The position numbers and the translations under genes were made by a program. The notes beneath the pieces were generated by a model. The model saw only the letters and a program-made list of their open reading frames with translations, did no database searches and was not told the origin of the DNA. A DNA stretch of 64,000 nt. Source: an uncultured Acidobacteriaceae bacterium (GTDB lineage Bacteria; Acidobacteriota; Terriglobia; Terriglobales; Acidobacteriaceae). This document shows, piece after piece, positions 20,553-29,910 of this stretch (position 1 is the stretch's first letter; every line of letters begins with the position of its first letter). Where the stretch lies: NCBI GenBank assembly GCA_903911925.1, contig CAIWFH010000017.1:1-64000 (forward strand), given 5' to 3'.

Positions 20553-21671
20553 ATGAGCCATTCCCCGTCGTGCTACTCCACTACATACAAATCCACGCCT
20601 TACTTCATCTTGTTGACGGCCATGAGCCAGGGAGCTCGTGCCGCCGCCACCGCAGCTTCCGGCCCGTGGTCCGTACCGAGTCTCTGCACAGCCTACAACT
20701 GGCCGGCTGGCCTCGCCGGAGGCGGGGTGATCGCTATTGTCGAACTCGGCGGCGGTTGGGTGCAGCCGGATATTGATGCGTATTTCAACAGCATCGGCCA
20801 GCCCTCGCCCCATATCACCGATGTCTCGGTGGACGGCACCAAGAACACCCCCAATCAGAATGTAGGCTCGGCGGATGACGCGGATTACGAGGTGGCGCTG
20901 GACATTCAGGTCTCTGGAGCGGCCTATTACGCGGCCACCGGGAAGACGGCAACCATCCGGGTCTACTGGTCGCAGGACATTGCCTCCGCGGTCGAGAAAG
21001 CCGCAGCCGACGGGTGTGATGTGTGCAGCATCTCCTGGGGCTCTGACGAAGCCAACTGGGGCAACACAGCCGCGGAGCAGATGGAGTCGGCAGCCGAGGC
21101 AGCAACTGCCGGCGGGATGATTGTGTTTGCAGCATCGGGGGACAACGATTCCAGCGACGGCGGGCAGACCCCTGCCAACGTGGATTGTCCCTCCTCCTGC
21201 CCGCATGTTGTGGGCTGCGGAGGAACCGATAAGACAGCGACCAGCGAGACGGTCTGGAACGACAATCCCGGCCAGACGGACGGCGTAGGAACGGGCGGCG
21301 GCTATTCCACGATCTTCCCGGTGCAGGCATTTCAGATTGGCGCGCCACCGTCACCGTCCGGGACCGGAAGGATGGTCCCGGATGTCTGCGCGGACGCCGA
21401 TCCCAACACCGGCTATGAGATATATGTTCACGGCGCGTCGTCGATCGTGGGCGGAACCAGCGCCGTTGCGCCGCTCTACGCGGGGCTCTTTGCCTCGTTC
21501 GGAACCAAGCTCGGATTTGTCACGCCCAAACTCTGGCAGAACCAGAAGGCGTTTAATGACATCACCGTCGGAGGCAACGGTCTTTACAATGCAGGGTCAG
21601 GCCCTGATCCGTGCAGCGGGATCGGATCGCCTATCGGAACTAGCATCGCCAAGCTGTTTTCGGCATCCTGA
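20553..21671 (+). CDS. S53 (sedolisin/kumamolisin-like) peptidase lacking a propeptide, 372 aa
   Basis: Serine-carboxyl peptidase active at acid pH. The catalytic Glu and Asp are in D-Y-E-V-A-L-D (E113, D117). The oxyanion Asp is D197 in S-G-D-N-D, and the nucleophile is S303 in G-G-T-S-A-V-A-P-L. A calcium-site region (F-N-D-I-T and D-P-C-S-G-I-G) closes the domain. Most S53 enzymes have an N-terminal activation domain of about 180 residues and a signal peptide. Here the catalytic domain begins by about residue 38 with neither. Upstream is only the divergent ubiD, so the short form is not a truncated view. Start choice is uncertain. Confidence 0.82.
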   Translation: MSHSPSCYSTTYKSTPYFILLTAMSQGARAAATAASGPWSVPSLCTAYNWPAGLAGGGVIAIVELGGGWVQPDIDAYFNSIGQPSPHITDVSVDGTKNTPNQNVGSADDADYEVALDIQVSGAAYYAATGKTATIRVYWSQDIASAVEKAAADGCDVCSISWGSDEANWGNTAAEQMESAAEAATAGGMIVFAASGDNDSSDGGQTPANVDCPSSCPHVVGCGGTDKTATSETVWNDNPGQTDGVGTGGGYSTIFPVQAFQIGAPPSPSGTGRMVPDVCADADPNTGYEIYVHGASSIVGGTSAVAPLYAGLFASFGTKLGFVTPKLWQNQKAFNDITVGGNGLYNAGSGPDPCSGIGSPIGTSIAKLFSAS

Positions 21672-21674
21672 GGA

Positions 21675-21950
21675 TTATTGCGCGGCCGGAACCGGAAAGG
21701 CGGGCGGCACTGCGTCGAGCGGAAAGCCGAGACGCTTCCACTCGTCGTAGCCGCCGCGGAGGGGCCGGACCCGCTCAATGCCCAGCTTGTGCAGGGTCAT
21801 TGCGGTTTTGGCGGCCGTGGCCTCGCTGGGGCAGGTGCAGAAAAGCACGATGTCGCGGTCGCGCGGAATTTCATTGTGTCGCGCGGCCAGGGAGTCAGGC
21901 GAAAAGTGAAGCGCGCCGGGCAGCGTGAAGGGGGTCGGGCAGCAGTTCAA
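21675..21950 (-). pseudogene. Rhodanese-like C-terminal domain separated from DedA by a frameshift
   Basis: This reading frame encodes a rhodanese domain ending with G-G-Y-D-E-W-K-R-L-G-F-P-L. The active-site loop F-C-T-C-P-S-E-A-T-A is intact. It has no start of its own and overlaps the end of the DedA frame. Removing one base from the G5 run at 21930-21934 (C5 on the coding strand) joins the two frames as L-L-P-D-P-F-T-L-P-G-A, restoring a DedA-rhodanese fusion as seen in related bacteria. Either the gene is broken or the run is misread. Confidence 0.7.
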
Positions 21951-22638
21951 GCGGATGGCGAAGATCGACGATGAAAACGGGCTCTCCGGCGTCGAGCTGC
22001 CGCTTCAGTTCTTCCGGCTCAAGGCGCGCGGCTACCAGCTTTTTAATCATCAGGCGTCGGCGAATGACGCGGACCACAAAGAAGCCGGCAACGCCCAGAA
22101 TCAGCAGGGCTCCGGAAAAACGTCCTGCCCAATTGAGCACGCTCGGATCGCGCTTGAGCAGGTCACCGAAGAACCTTCCCGAAGCAAGAATGGTGGTGAG
22201 CCACAGGGTGGCGCCGATGGCGTCATAGATCAGAAATTTGCCGAAATCCATCCCATTCTGGCCTGCCACAGGCGCAGCCAGGGTGGCCAGGCCGGGCACA
22301 AATTTGGCATAGAGGAGGGTGGAGGCGTGGCGGCGGCCAAAGGAGTCCTGGGTCCGCCGAACGCAAATCGTCGGCTCCATGGAGAGTTTGCAGAGGTGGC
22401 GCAGAACGTGGTGACCGTAGCGGCGGCCGACATGGAACCAGACGCAATCGGCGGCCAGAGCAGCCAGCAGGCTGACTACGAGCGCCATCGAGAAGCTGAG
22501 CTGTCCCGCGACAGAGAGTGCGCCGGCGGCCAGCAGTACCGGCGTGGCGGGCAGCGGGATGCCAAGCTGCTCCACCAGCACCCAGACGAAGAGAAGGAAG
22601 TAGGTGTATGTAAGGAGAATATGCTCTGGCAATGCCAT
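21895..22638 (-). CDS. DedA-family membrane protein (frameshifted N-terminal part), 247 aa
   Basis: Inner-membrane DedA/SNARE-associated protein; members are linked to undecaprenyl-phosphate and phospholipid recycling. The DedA core spans about residues 1-200 with several hydrophobic segments, the re-entrant E-Q-L-G-I-P-L-P-A-T-P and the K-F-V-P-G-L-A-T-L-A-A-P-V-A-G motif. A cytoplasmic helix and the start of a rhodanese domain (V-F-I-V-D-L-R-H-P) follow, then the frame breaks at about residue 235 and ends 12 codons later. The membrane core is complete, so partial function is possible. The leader upstream contains a GCCCGG/CCGGGC hairpin of unknown role. Confidence 0.85.
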   Translation of the reverse strand: MALPEHILLTYTYFLLFVWVLVEQLGIPLPATPVLLAAGALSVAGQLSFSMALVVSLLAALAADCVWFHVGRRYGHHVLRHLCKLSMEPTICVRRTQDSFGRRHASTLLYAKFVPGLATLAAPVAGQNGMDFGKFLIYDAIGATLWLTTILASGRFFGDLLKRDPSVLNWAGRFSGALLILGVAGFFVVRVIRRRLMIKKLVAARLEPEELKRQLDAGEPVFIVDLRHPLELLPDPLHAARRASLFA

Positions 22639-22832
22639 GGGAAAGGGCCCTGTTCTGCGTACGCGGAATCAGACCGCCCGGGTAGACAAAGCCGGGCAGG
22701 GTCTCACCCTATCGGATGATTCGGAGCTGGAATTCGCTTCAAGGGATGCGGATTCTGTTTGCGTGGGACTGACGATTTGAGCGAGAACGTCTACGCGGCA
22801 AGAGCGGGGCCTACGGAAATTGAAATGTCTTT

Positions 22833-23594
22833 CTACTGCTTCTGATCTGCCACATTGTTTTCAGGCAGGATCTTCATTTCGCCGGTGTAGCGGTGGAAGT
22901 TTGAATAGACGGCGAACATGCGCATCTCGCCTTTGGGGTCGTGCGCGTAGATTCTGACCGGCAGCCAGTATGTGTCGTTGCCCAGCTTTTGCGAGCCATA
23001 GTCAATGGAGGCGAAATACACCTCCTTGGCGTGCCTGGCAGACTCAGCGGAGATGGTTCTCTCCACATGGGTGATATGTCCCGATTCGGCATCCACCAGC
23101 ACGGTTTTCTTGAAGCCTTCCGGTATGTCATTGCAATGCGGGTCGCCGCTGCCCCTTTTGAGTACCATGTCCAGCCGCAGGGTCGCGCCTTTCCCTTCAG
23201 AAGCAATGCGGTAGTCGAAGCAGGAAGCGGCATCTTCCCGGGAAAAGCCCAACGCATTGGCAAAGCCGCCTTGAACGAGGAACGGAATCTTGATATGCGC
23301 CTTGGGAGGGCGGCCGTCCACCGTTTTGAAGGTGTGATTTTCGATGAAAGGGTCGGTTCGGGCGTCGTCCCGCATCTCGCGGAGCGTGGCCTCGATCTTG
23401 GTCTCCTTGATGACCTTTCCTTCCACCACCAGCTGGGAGGTGATGGACTCATCGCAGGAGAGGGACGGCAGCTTGGCCCGGTACTCGCTGGCGTAGGCGT
23501 AAAGCCGCGGCAGCAGTACGTCAACCGAGGGCGGCTGCTGGGCCGCAGAAAGCGCTGGAAACATGCCGAGCAGAAGTGCGAAAGGAACTTTCAT
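22833..23594 (-). CDS. Exported hypothetical protein, 254 aa
   Basis: Not assignable to a characterised family. Residues 1-18 are a signal peptide (M-K-V-P-F-A-L-L-L-G-M-F-P-A-L-S-A-A). The mature part is a mainly beta protein with L-S-C-D-E-S near the start and paired cysteines later; the style resembles acidobacterial exported proteins with an outer-membrane lipoprotein-carrier-like sheet. The frame is open to 23630, but those codons fall on the U-rich tail of the terminator at 23634-23657, so the ATG at 23594 is preferred. No clear ribosome binding site is seen. Its upstream neighbour is the penicillin-binding protein. Confidence 0.65.
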   Translation of the reverse strand: MKVPFALLLGMFPALSAAQQPPSVDVLLPRLYAYASEYRAKLPSLSCDESITSQLVVEGKVIKETKIEATLREMRDDARTDPFIENHTFKTVDGRPPKAHIKIPFLVQGGFANALGFSREDAASCFDYRIASEGKGATLRLDMVLKRGSGDPHCNDIPEGFKKTVLVDAESGHITHVERTISAESARHAKEVYFASIDYGSQKLGNDTYWLPVRIYAHDPKGEMRMFAVYSNFHRYTGEMKILPENNVADQKQ

Positions 23595-23633
23595 CAAGGT
23601 ACCGCGATTATGAAAACACATAAAAGGCAAAAA

Positions 23634-23657
23634 CGGCCATCCCCTGGGGGATGGCCG
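23634..23657 (-). terminator. Rho-independent terminator of the penicillin-binding protein gene
   Basis: CGGCCATCCCC pairs with GGGGATGGCCG in a near-perfect stem. Read on the minus strand it is followed by GTTTTTGCCTTTT, a good U-rich tail. It starts 34 bases after the stop of the gene ending at 23691 and separates it from the exported protein downstream. Confidence 0.85.
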
Positions 23658-23690
23658 CTCATGCAGAATCCCACCGGTTGCGCGCCTCGG

Positions 23691-24968
23691 TTACTGCGCG
23701 CCGGTTTGTAGGGCGGCAGGCGCGGCAGGTGCCACTTCGGCGGTCTGCTGTGTCTTGTCGGCAAAGTAGTTGTGGTCCCACAGGTTCCTGTAGAACTCGC
23801 CAGTCAGCTCCGCGGCCCGGGGGCCAAAGGTGGGCCGGCCGCCCTCAAGGAAGAAGACCGTCACCAGGCTGCCCTGGGGCGAATCGGAATAGGAGGCGAA
23901 CCAGCCGAAGCGGGTTCCCTTGTCGGAGCAGGTCCCGGTCTTGCCGAACACCGGAAGTTCGTTGAAATTCACTCTCAGGCTGCGGGCGGTACCGTACTCT
24001 ACCGCGCCGGCCATGCCGTCCTGCAGGTCGGGAACGTAGCGGGCGATGTCCAGAGTCCGTTTGATCTTCGGTTCCAGGTTGGCAGCCTCTTCCTGAGTGG
24101 TTGGATGTTGCAGATAATAGAGAGTTCCGCCGTTGGCGATGGCGGAAACAAATGCTCCCAACTGCAGCGGGGTAAGCGAAACGCCCTGGCCGAAGCTGCA
24201 CATGCGGGCTACGCCGCCTTCAGCTGCGGGAATTTCCTGGTCGGGATAGACGCCGAGCTGCTCGCCGTCGATGTGATAGCCGGCCAGTTCGCCCAGTCCG
24301 AATTGCGTGGCATAGTGGCGCACGCGGTCAAAGCCCAGTTCCCGGCCCAGTTCTTCAAAATAGAGGTTGTTGCTGTGGGCCAGGGCATCGGTCATCTTCA
24401 TGCGGAAGCCGGCCAGCTGCACCGGTGTGTCGCGGGTGACCAGCCCCTCGGAAAGGGCGGCCAGGGCCACCGAGAGCTTGATGGTGGAGCAGGGTTCCGC
24501 GCCGGGCGAGAGCGCCAGTTTCTGGTTGACCATGGCCAGGATGCGGCCGTTGTCCGGATTGATGACCACAGCCGTGCCGTTCATGTCGCCCAATGCATCA
24601 AGGGCTGCCTGCCGAACGATGGGGTCTTCTCCGGCGGTTACGTCGCCTCCAAAGATGTCGCTGCTGGCGAAGGAACTGGCGGTGAAGCGCTCATGCCAGC
24701 GATGGCGGCCTGCTTTGAGGGAGGCGCGGCGCACCGCGGCCGGCGCATTTCTTTGGGCCGATGCAGTCTTACTGCGAGCACTCGACGTTTTGGCCTGTGC
24801 GTGATTCGCGGCGGAGCGATGGCCGCTGGAGCGATGGGGCACGATCAAATGGCGCTCGGGCAGTTTAGTGTGACGCAGTGTGTGCGGCGCATCCAGGGCC
24901 TGCGCGCTCGTGGCGAAGCCGAAGCCCGCCAGTGCCAATCCAATTGCCAAAACGCGAACGTCGGTCAT
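23691..24968 (-). CDS. Penicillin-binding protein, transpeptidase domain only, 425 aa
   Basis: Periplasmic serine acyl-transferase that cross-links peptidoglycan, or a related beta-lactam-interacting enzyme. All three signatures are present: S-T-I-K (S161, K164), S-N-N (199-201) and K-T-G (343-345). A signal peptide occupies residues 1-24, then a Ser/Ala/Arg/His-rich low-complexity linker of about 75 residues. There is no PBP dimerisation domain or transglycosylase domain, so it is shorter than FtsI. GAGAGGAAG lies about 8 bases before the ATG. It is downstream of ftsQAZ on the same strand but separated by 357 bp and a hairpin, so it probably has its own promoter. Confidence 0.85.
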   Translation of the reverse strand: MTDVRVLAIGLALAGFGFATSAQALDAPHTLRHTKLPERHLIVPHRSSGHRSAANHAQAKTSSARSKTASAQRNAPAAVRRASLKAGRHRWHERFTASSFASSDIFGGDVTAGEDPIVRQAALDALGDMNGTAVVINPDNGRILAMVNQKLALSPGAEPCSTIKLSVALAALSEGLVTRDTPVQLAGFRMKMTDALAHSNNLYFEELGRELGFDRVRHYATQFGLGELAGYHIDGEQLGVYPDQEIPAAEGGVARMCSFGQGVSLTPLQLGAFVSAIANGGTLYYLQHPTTQEEAANLEPKIKRTLDIARYVPDLQDGMAGAVEYGTARSLRVNFNELPVFGKTGTCSDKGTRFGWFASYSDSPQGSLVTVFFLEGGRPTFGPRAAELTGEFYRNLWDHNYFADKTQQTAEVAPAAPAALQTGAQ

Positions 24969-25325
24969 CCAGTCAGCTTCCTCTCAACCATGGATTCCGT
25001 GCCGTGCATCTGTCTCCAATGGCATTACACCCGTTACTTATCGACCGCTTTGAAGGGTGAAACCAACTGCGCTTGCAGCTAGTTTCACCTACTATCCCAG
25101 AAATCCAGATTAGCACCTGTGATTCAAATCACCGGCCACCCAAAAAGTTGATTCCTAAGACAATAGACCCGGATGCGGTGCAAATGTCTTGCCAAAGCGC
25201 AAGGAGCCTTGCATTTAGTGAGCTTTATTGCACTATACAGCTCACGCGGATGGTTGCAAACGTCTCTAAAATGCGTTGGGCCGGGAGCCTGAGATTGACT
25301 TTCGCGCGGACGGCGCGAAAGCCAA
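24969..25325. other. Intergenic region between ftsZ and the PBP gene
   Basis: A 357-base gap. It holds a hairpin directly after ftsZ (listed separately) and must contain the promoter of the minus-strand PBP gene. It is AT-richer than its surroundings around 25100-25260. I see no gene, repeat-family copy or recognisable RNA in it. Confidence 0.5.
25299..25321 (-). terminator. Stem-loop directly after ftsZ
   Basis: CTTTCGCGC pairs perfectly with GCGCGAAAG over 9 bases, starting 4 bases after the ftsZ stop on the minus strand. The following sequence is not U-rich, so it is either a weak terminator or an mRNA-end stabilising hairpin. Confidence 0.5.
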
Positions 25326-26834
25326 TTACCGGCCCAGGAACTGCGACCGGCGCATGAACGCCGGGACATCCAGATCGGGTTGAGGCGTCTCATCCGGCTC
25401 CGGGAAAAGCGTTGCCGGCGGCTGAGACCGATCCTCTTCCAATCCCCGCGCTTCACCGCGCGCTTCCTGGATGCGTACGGCGCTGCCGAAATCGGACGCG
25501 TAGTCCCGGGGCAGAGGCGTGTAAGCGGGTTCATCGGCCATTTCAGCAAAACGCGGACGGTCGAGCAATTCAAAAGGGTCGGCTTCAGGCTGAACTTCCG
25601 GCGCGGTGGCTACCGGCGCCGCAACTGGAGTGTTGGCCTCAACGGGCCTGGACGCGGAAAAGAAGACAGGTTCGGCCGCTTCGATCGGTTCCTCTTCGAT
25701 GTCTTCGTCCTGGCTCTTGAAGCGCGGCGGACCCGGCTCGGCAACGCGCTGGGTCGGCTCGTCAAGCCAGTTATCAGAGGCGACGACGGGAACGGAAGTC
25801 ACCGGCACGTCTTCAAGGGTGAGCATGCGCGCGCGCCGCTCGGGCATTTGGTCGCGGAAGCCGGTGGCAATGACGGTGATCTTGACCTCGTCGCCCATCT
25901 TCTCGTCAAGAACCGCGCCGAAGATGATGTTCGCGTCTTCGTGGGCGGCCGACTGAATGAGCGAAGAGGCGTCGTAAACTTCGCTGAGTTTGAGCGAACT
26001 GGAGCCGGTGATGTTGATCAGGATGCCGCGTGCGCCGTCGATGGCTCCCGCCTCAAGCAGGGGAGAGGCCATGGCTGCCTGGGCGGCTTCAAGAGCGCGA
26101 TGTTCTCCGGACCGCACCGCTGTGCCCATGACCGCGTGTCCCATGCCGGCCATGGTGGTCTTTACATCGGCAAAGTCGCGGTTGATAATGCCGGGGATGG
26201 TGATGATGTCGCTGATGCCCTGGACGCCCTGGCGCAGCACGTCGTCGGCGATTCGGAAGCTCTCAAAGAAGCCCGCATCCCGGGCAACGGCCAGCAGCTT
26301 CTCGTTGGGGATGACGATCATGGTGTCGACGCTCTCCAACAGTTCCTTCAAGCCGCGCTCGGCCTGTTGCAGGCGGCGCTTGCCTTCAAAGGCGAAGGGT
26401 CGTGTGACCACAGCTACTGTGAGGATGCCCATTTCGCTGGCTAGCGATGCGATGACCGGCGCCGCGCCGGTGCCGGTGCCGCCGCCAAGGCCGGCGGTGA
26501 CAAAGACCATGTCAGCGCCCTCAAGCGCTTCAATGATTTTCTCGGAGTCTTCAAGGGCGGCGCGGCGACCCACGTCGGGGTTTGCGCCTGCGCCCAGCCC
26601 CGAGGTGAGGCGGACACCGAGTTGGAGTTTTACAGGGGCCTGCGAGAGTTTGAGAGCCTGCACGTCGGTGTTGGCGGTGATAAACTCCACCCCTTCCATA
26701 TGGGCGGCAATCATGCGATTGACCGCATTTCCGCCGCCGCCACCGACGCCGATTACCTTGATGCGGGCTCCGCGCACGCTCTCGTCGTAGTACTGAATGC
26801 GCATTTCTCCAGCTTGGTTCACTTCGGGTTGCAT
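25326..26834 (-). CDS. ftsZ: Cell division protein FtsZ, 502 aa
   Basis: Tubulin-like GTPase that forms the division ring. The GTPase domain has V-G-G-G-G-G-N-A near 30-37 and the signature G-G-G-T-G-T-G at 117-123. The T7 catalytic loop lies near residue 220. The long variable linker (about residues 330-490) is acidic and rich in Pro/Glu/Ala. The extreme C terminus D-V-P-A-F-M-R-R keeps the FtsA/ZipA-binding tail. At 502 aa it is longer than typical (about 380) because of the linker. The ATG at 26834 has AGGAGG 11 bases upstream; the frame upstream of it runs into ftsA and is not real. It is 25 bp downstream of ftsA. Confidence 0.97.
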   Translation of the reverse strand: MQPEVNQAGEMRIQYYDESVRGARIKVIGVGGGGGNAVNRMIAAHMEGVEFITANTDVQALKLSQAPVKLQLGVRLTSGLGAGANPDVGRRAALEDSEKIIEALEGADMVFVTAGLGGGTGTGAAPVIASLASEMGILTVAVVTRPFAFEGKRRLQQAERGLKELLESVDTMIVIPNEKLLAVARDAGFFESFRIADDVLRQGVQGISDIITIPGIINRDFADVKTTMAGMGHAVMGTAVRSGEHRALEAAQAAMASPLLEAGAIDGARGILINITGSSSLKLSEVYDASSLIQSAAHEDANIIFGAVLDEKMGDEVKITVIATGFRDQMPERRARMLTLEDVPVTSVPVVASDNWLDEPTQRVAEPGPPRFKSQDEDIEEEPIEAAEPVFFSASRPVEANTPVAAPVATAPEVQPEADPFELLDRPRFAEMADEPAYTPLPRDYASDFGSAVRIQEARGEARGLEEDRSQPPATLFPEPDETPQPDLDVPAFMRRSQFLGR

Positions 26835-26859
26835 AAGGGCCAGGGCCTCCTGTGGGTCT

Positions 26860-28095
26860 CTAAAAAGTTGCTGCAAAAATGGCGCGCAGTTTTGCGCGCA
26901 GGGTATTGTTTTCAGCCGCGCGGGTGACGCGGGTGCGGTGGGCATACAAGAGCATGCCGACGGCCGTTGACCAGGCGGGATGAACCAGTTCGGCGGGCAT
27001 TCTGGATAGCGGCACCGGCACGCCGATCCGCGCGCCCACGCGCAACTGACTCTGGGCTACGTCAAGCATACCGGGCAGGATGGATCCGCCGCCGGTGATC
27101 ACGCAGCCGGAGCCGAGGATATCCATAACGTCTTCCACATCCAGGGTTTCAGCCAGATCGCTCTTGCGGAGGTTCTCTTTGACAAAAGAAAACAGCTCGC
27201 GCGCCCGCGGCTCAAGAATCTCGGCAATGGAACGAAGCCGCAGAATCTGAGGGCCTGGGTTGCGAATCTCGATTTCATCGTTCTGCGGCACCGCCGTAAC
27301 CACGGCATTGCCAAACTCGCGCTTGAGTTCCTCGGCCTGGGCGACGGGCATTTGCAGGCCCACGGCAAGGTCGTTGGTAAAGTGCGCGCCGCCAATGGGC
27401 ACAGATCCGGTGTGGACCACTGCGCCCTCAAAGAAGACCACGAGGTCGCTGGAGTGGGCGCCGATGTTGAGCAGGCAAACGCCGAGTTCGCGCTCGTCGG
27501 CCTTGAGAGCGGCCTCGGCGCCGGCAACGGACTCAAGCACCGCCTCTGAAACTTCAAGACCGGCGCGATTGGCGCAGGTTACGGTGCTTTGCAGCGCCGA
27601 ACCGGAGCAGGTGACAATGTGCAGGTCTACCTCAAGGCGGGCGCCGACCATGCCGATGGGGTCAAAGATTCCCGGCTGGCGGTCGAGGATGAACTGCCTT
27701 GGCAGCAGGTGGAGAATGTCGCGATCCGGAGGCCGCTGCACGGCGCGGGTCCGCTCCACCGCATTGCGCACGTCATCCTTGTCAATCTCGCGCATGCGGG
27801 AGCCCAGTTCGATGCCGTCAGTCGCGTTGAAGCCGCGGATATGCGGCCCGCCAACGCCAACCACGCACTCGTCGATGTTGATGCGCGCAACCTGCTCGAC
27901 CTGCTGCACCGCCGCCTTTACCGACTTGATGGCGGGGGCAAGTTCGCCGATCAAGCCTTTGCGCATTCCGGCCGACTCTACCGCGCCGTGGCCGCAATAA
28001 CGCAAGGCCCCGTCATTCAAGTCGGCAGCCAGCACGCGCGTGTATGCGCTGCCCATGTCGAGCACTACGATCAGGTTTTCCTGCTTCTGGCTCAT
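26860..28095 (-). CDS. ftsA: Cell division protein FtsA, 411 aa
   Basis: Actin-like ATPase that tethers FtsZ filaments to the membrane. It opens with the phosphate-1 motif [12 protein letters not shown] and contains the FtsA-specific SHS2 domain (about 85-165, including H-L-L-P-R-Q-F). Phosphate-2 ([11 protein letters not shown]) and adenosine motifs ([12 protein letters not shown]) follow. The C terminus ends with a short basic/aromatic stretch that could act as the amphipathic membrane helix. The ATG at 28095 lies 10 bp after the ftsQ stop. The ribosome site is weak, suggesting coupling to ftsQ translation. Confidence 0.95.
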   Translation of the reverse strand: MSQKQENLIVVLDMGSAYTRVLAADLNDGALRYCGHGAVESAGMRKGLIGELAPAIKSVKAAVQQVEQVARINIDECVVGVGGPHIRGFNATDGIELGSRMREIDKDDVRNAVERTRAVQRPPDRDILHLLPRQFILDRQPGIFDPIGMVGARLEVDLHIVTCSGSALQSTVTCANRAGLEVSEAVLESVAGAEAALKADERELGVCLLNIGAHSSDLVVFFEGAVVHTGSVPIGGAHFTNDLAVGLQMPVAQAEELKREFGNAVVTAVPQNDEIEIRNPGPQILRLRSIAEILEPRARELFSFVKENLRKSDLAETLDVEDVMDILGSGCVITGGGSILPGMLDVAQSQLRVGARIGVPVPLSRMPAELVHPAWSTAVGMLLYAHRTRVTRAAENNTLRAKLRAIFAATF

Positions 28096-28105
28096 GGTGT
28101 TGGAC

Positions 28106-29347
28106 TCACTGACCCTGCCTGGTTGCTGCGGCCGGGTTGGGTTTCCTTTTTTTGCCTGCGTCAAGCGCCGCTCGACTTGCTGCCGCGCGCTTCTTTTTGT
28201 CTTTGGCGGCTTTATCTTTCGCCACCTGGGTCCTGGATTTTGCTGCCGTCTTCCTGCCTGGCCCCGCGCCGGTCTTGCCGGCCTCTGCCTGCGGCTTCTG
28301 TGCAGCCTTTGCCGCCGGCGGCTTGGTAACAGGCGCCTTTGAGGCTGTCGCAGCCTCGGGAGCAGTCAATTGAGTTTCGGTGCCCTGGGCCATCTCCAAT
28401 ACAACGTGCTCGTCGTAGCGCAAATCCACTGTCGCCAGTTTGGGATACTGCTGCCGCCACTCGGCGATATGTGACTTGTAGCGCTGGTACCGGTCGAGAA
28501 AACGGTCCTCGCCAAAGTGGGCAAGGATGTCAGCGCCCTGCTCCGGCATCAGCACGCGCGCATCTTCGGGGTCGGTCAGGTCGATTTCAGAGATCTGCTC
28601 GGAGAGATGCTGGCCGTTGCCGTCCAACTCCGCCAGCAGGCGTTGATAAACCGCCATCCGCGTCTTGGCGGCGGCCGGCGGGTCGTGCGGATTGATGCCG
28701 GTAACCACGGGGAACGAATAATGATGCAGAGCCATCAGTGCCGGCGGCATGGCCAGCAGAACGCCATTTGCGTCAACCAGGCCCACCTGCGAGCCCTGGC
28801 GCATAAAGGCTACGGGCTGCCGTTCAACCACCGAAACGCGAATCTGGTCCGGGAGAAGGCGCATGACCGTGGCCCGTTCAACCCAGGGAATATTTTCCAG
28901 TTGGCTGCGCCGCTCGGCCAGAGGAATAAAGAAGATGTTGCGCCCGATGTCTTCGCCGAAGATGGGCAGCATCTCCGCGCGGCTCACTTCGTTGAGCCCG
29001 GTGGCCTGGATGTTGCTTGCCCCGGCGATGCGGAAGCGGTTGTCGCGGTTGAGATAGGTTTTGAACAGGTATCCGGCGGTGCAAAGTGCGCCGAGCAGGA
29101 TCAGCGCGGCAACAGACAGGAAGATGCGCCCCCACCCGCTGGAAGGGCGCCATGGTGGTGTGCGATGGGAATCAAAGCGCGAAGAGTCCTCGTCTTCAGA
29201 GGGGGGCCTTGCATCGGGCATGCTCTCGGGTGTGCGGGTTGCAGGGGGCACACTCTGTCGCATGCGCCGGTTCGGAGTCTCCGCGGGCGCTTCGTCTTCC
29301 CAAACCTGGGAACGGGTTCTGCTGCTTTGTGTTTTCACGCCGAGCAA
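28106..29347 (-). CDS. ftsQ: Cell division protein FtsQ (POTRA), 413 aa
   Basis: Single-pass inner-membrane divisome protein. A cytoplasmic N-terminal region of about 75 residues is charged and proline-rich. One membrane segment follows (about 77-95), then a POTRA domain (F-R-I-A-G-A-S-N-I-Q-A-T-G) and the FtsQ domain with L-P-D-Q-I-R-V-S-V-V-E-R-Q-P-V-A. An unusual lysine/alanine-rich tail of about 80 residues forms the C terminus, resembling a histone-H1-like disordered extension. The frame begins with TTG at 29347 and the start is not well supported; a GTG three codons later is possible. murC and ddl, the usual upstream neighbours, are absent. Confidence 0.9.
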   Translation of the reverse strand: MLGVKTQSSRTRSQVWEDEAPAETPNRRMRQSVPPATRTPESMPDARPPSEDEDSSRFDSHRTPPWRPSSGWGRIFLSVAALILLGALCTAGYLFKTYLNRDNRFRIAGASNIQATGLNEVSRAEMLPIFGEDIGRNIFFIPLAERRSQLENIPWVERATVMRLLPDQIRVSVVERQPVAFMRQGSQVGLVDANGVLLAMPPALMALHHYSFPVVTGINPHDPPAAAKTRMAVYQRLLAELDGNGQHLSEQISEIDLTDPEDARVLMPEQGADILAHFGEDRFLDRYQRYKSHIAEWRQQYPKLATVDLRYDEHVVLEMAQGTETQLTAPEAATASKAPVTKPPAAKAAQKPQAEAGKTGAGPGRKTAAKSRTQVAKDKAAKDKKKRAAASRAALDAGKKRKPNPAAATRQGQ

Positions 29348-29564
29348 GGTCGTGAGAAATCGCCAGCCTTAACTATAGCCCCGGCGAGCGGAGCTTTTTT
29401 CCAGAAGGAAAAGCGGGGGAATCCGCACCGTTACGGGGTGGGGTTGGGCTGCGGAAGGGGCTCAGGTTTGCAGAATCGGACATAAGCTAATGTTCCCGTT
29501 TTTCCAGCCGATATATGCCGTCAGAGGGAGTTCCCAAGGTAAGGACTCCAGGCAGGGAATCTGG

Positions 29565-29822
29565 ATGGAAATCAGCCCTATCTCCGGAATTCGAAATTTG
29601 CCGGTGGCCAAAGCGCCGCCCGCGGATGCGGGATTGTCGGCGGTATTCGATATTGAGAACTTTGCCCGAATCGGCGACGAGACCTACTCGCCGGGCGGGG
29701 GCAAGTCTGCCGGGGGGCGGGAAGACGAGTTCGATGATCCAGCCGATGACGCCGACGAACCGCAACCTGAGTTTATGGCCCGGGAAGATGGCCAGATCCG
29801 GCAGATCAGTTTCTTCGCCTGA
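29565..29822 (+). CDS. Small acidic hypothetical protein, 85 aa
   Basis: Unknown function. The ATG at 29565 has AGGG about 8 bases upstream. The product is soluble and acidic, with a run of Asp/Glu residues in the second half (E-D-E-F-D-D-P-A-D-D-A-D-E) and a Q-I-S-F-F-A end. Codon use matches the neighbours, with G or C in most third positions. The overlapping minus-strand frame has less natural composition. Its plus orientation isolates it between two minus-strand genes. I regard it as probably real. Confidence 0.5.
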   Translation: MEISPISGIRNLPVAKAPPADAGLSAVFDIENFARIGDETYSPGGGKSAGGREDEFDDPADDADEPQPEFMAREDGQIRQISFFA

Positions 29823-29910
29823 GCGGCCCGGGGCCTCATGCACACGGATTGGGATCAAATTTCTGCTTTGCCTCTGAAGCCCATTGCGGGCCGGTCTGAT
29901 GCTTCCAGGT

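Noticed and set aside
29487..29858. 123-codon minus-strand frame over the small acidic gene
   Set aside because: Composition is poorer than the plus-strand frame, and it has no ribosome site; treated as its shadow.
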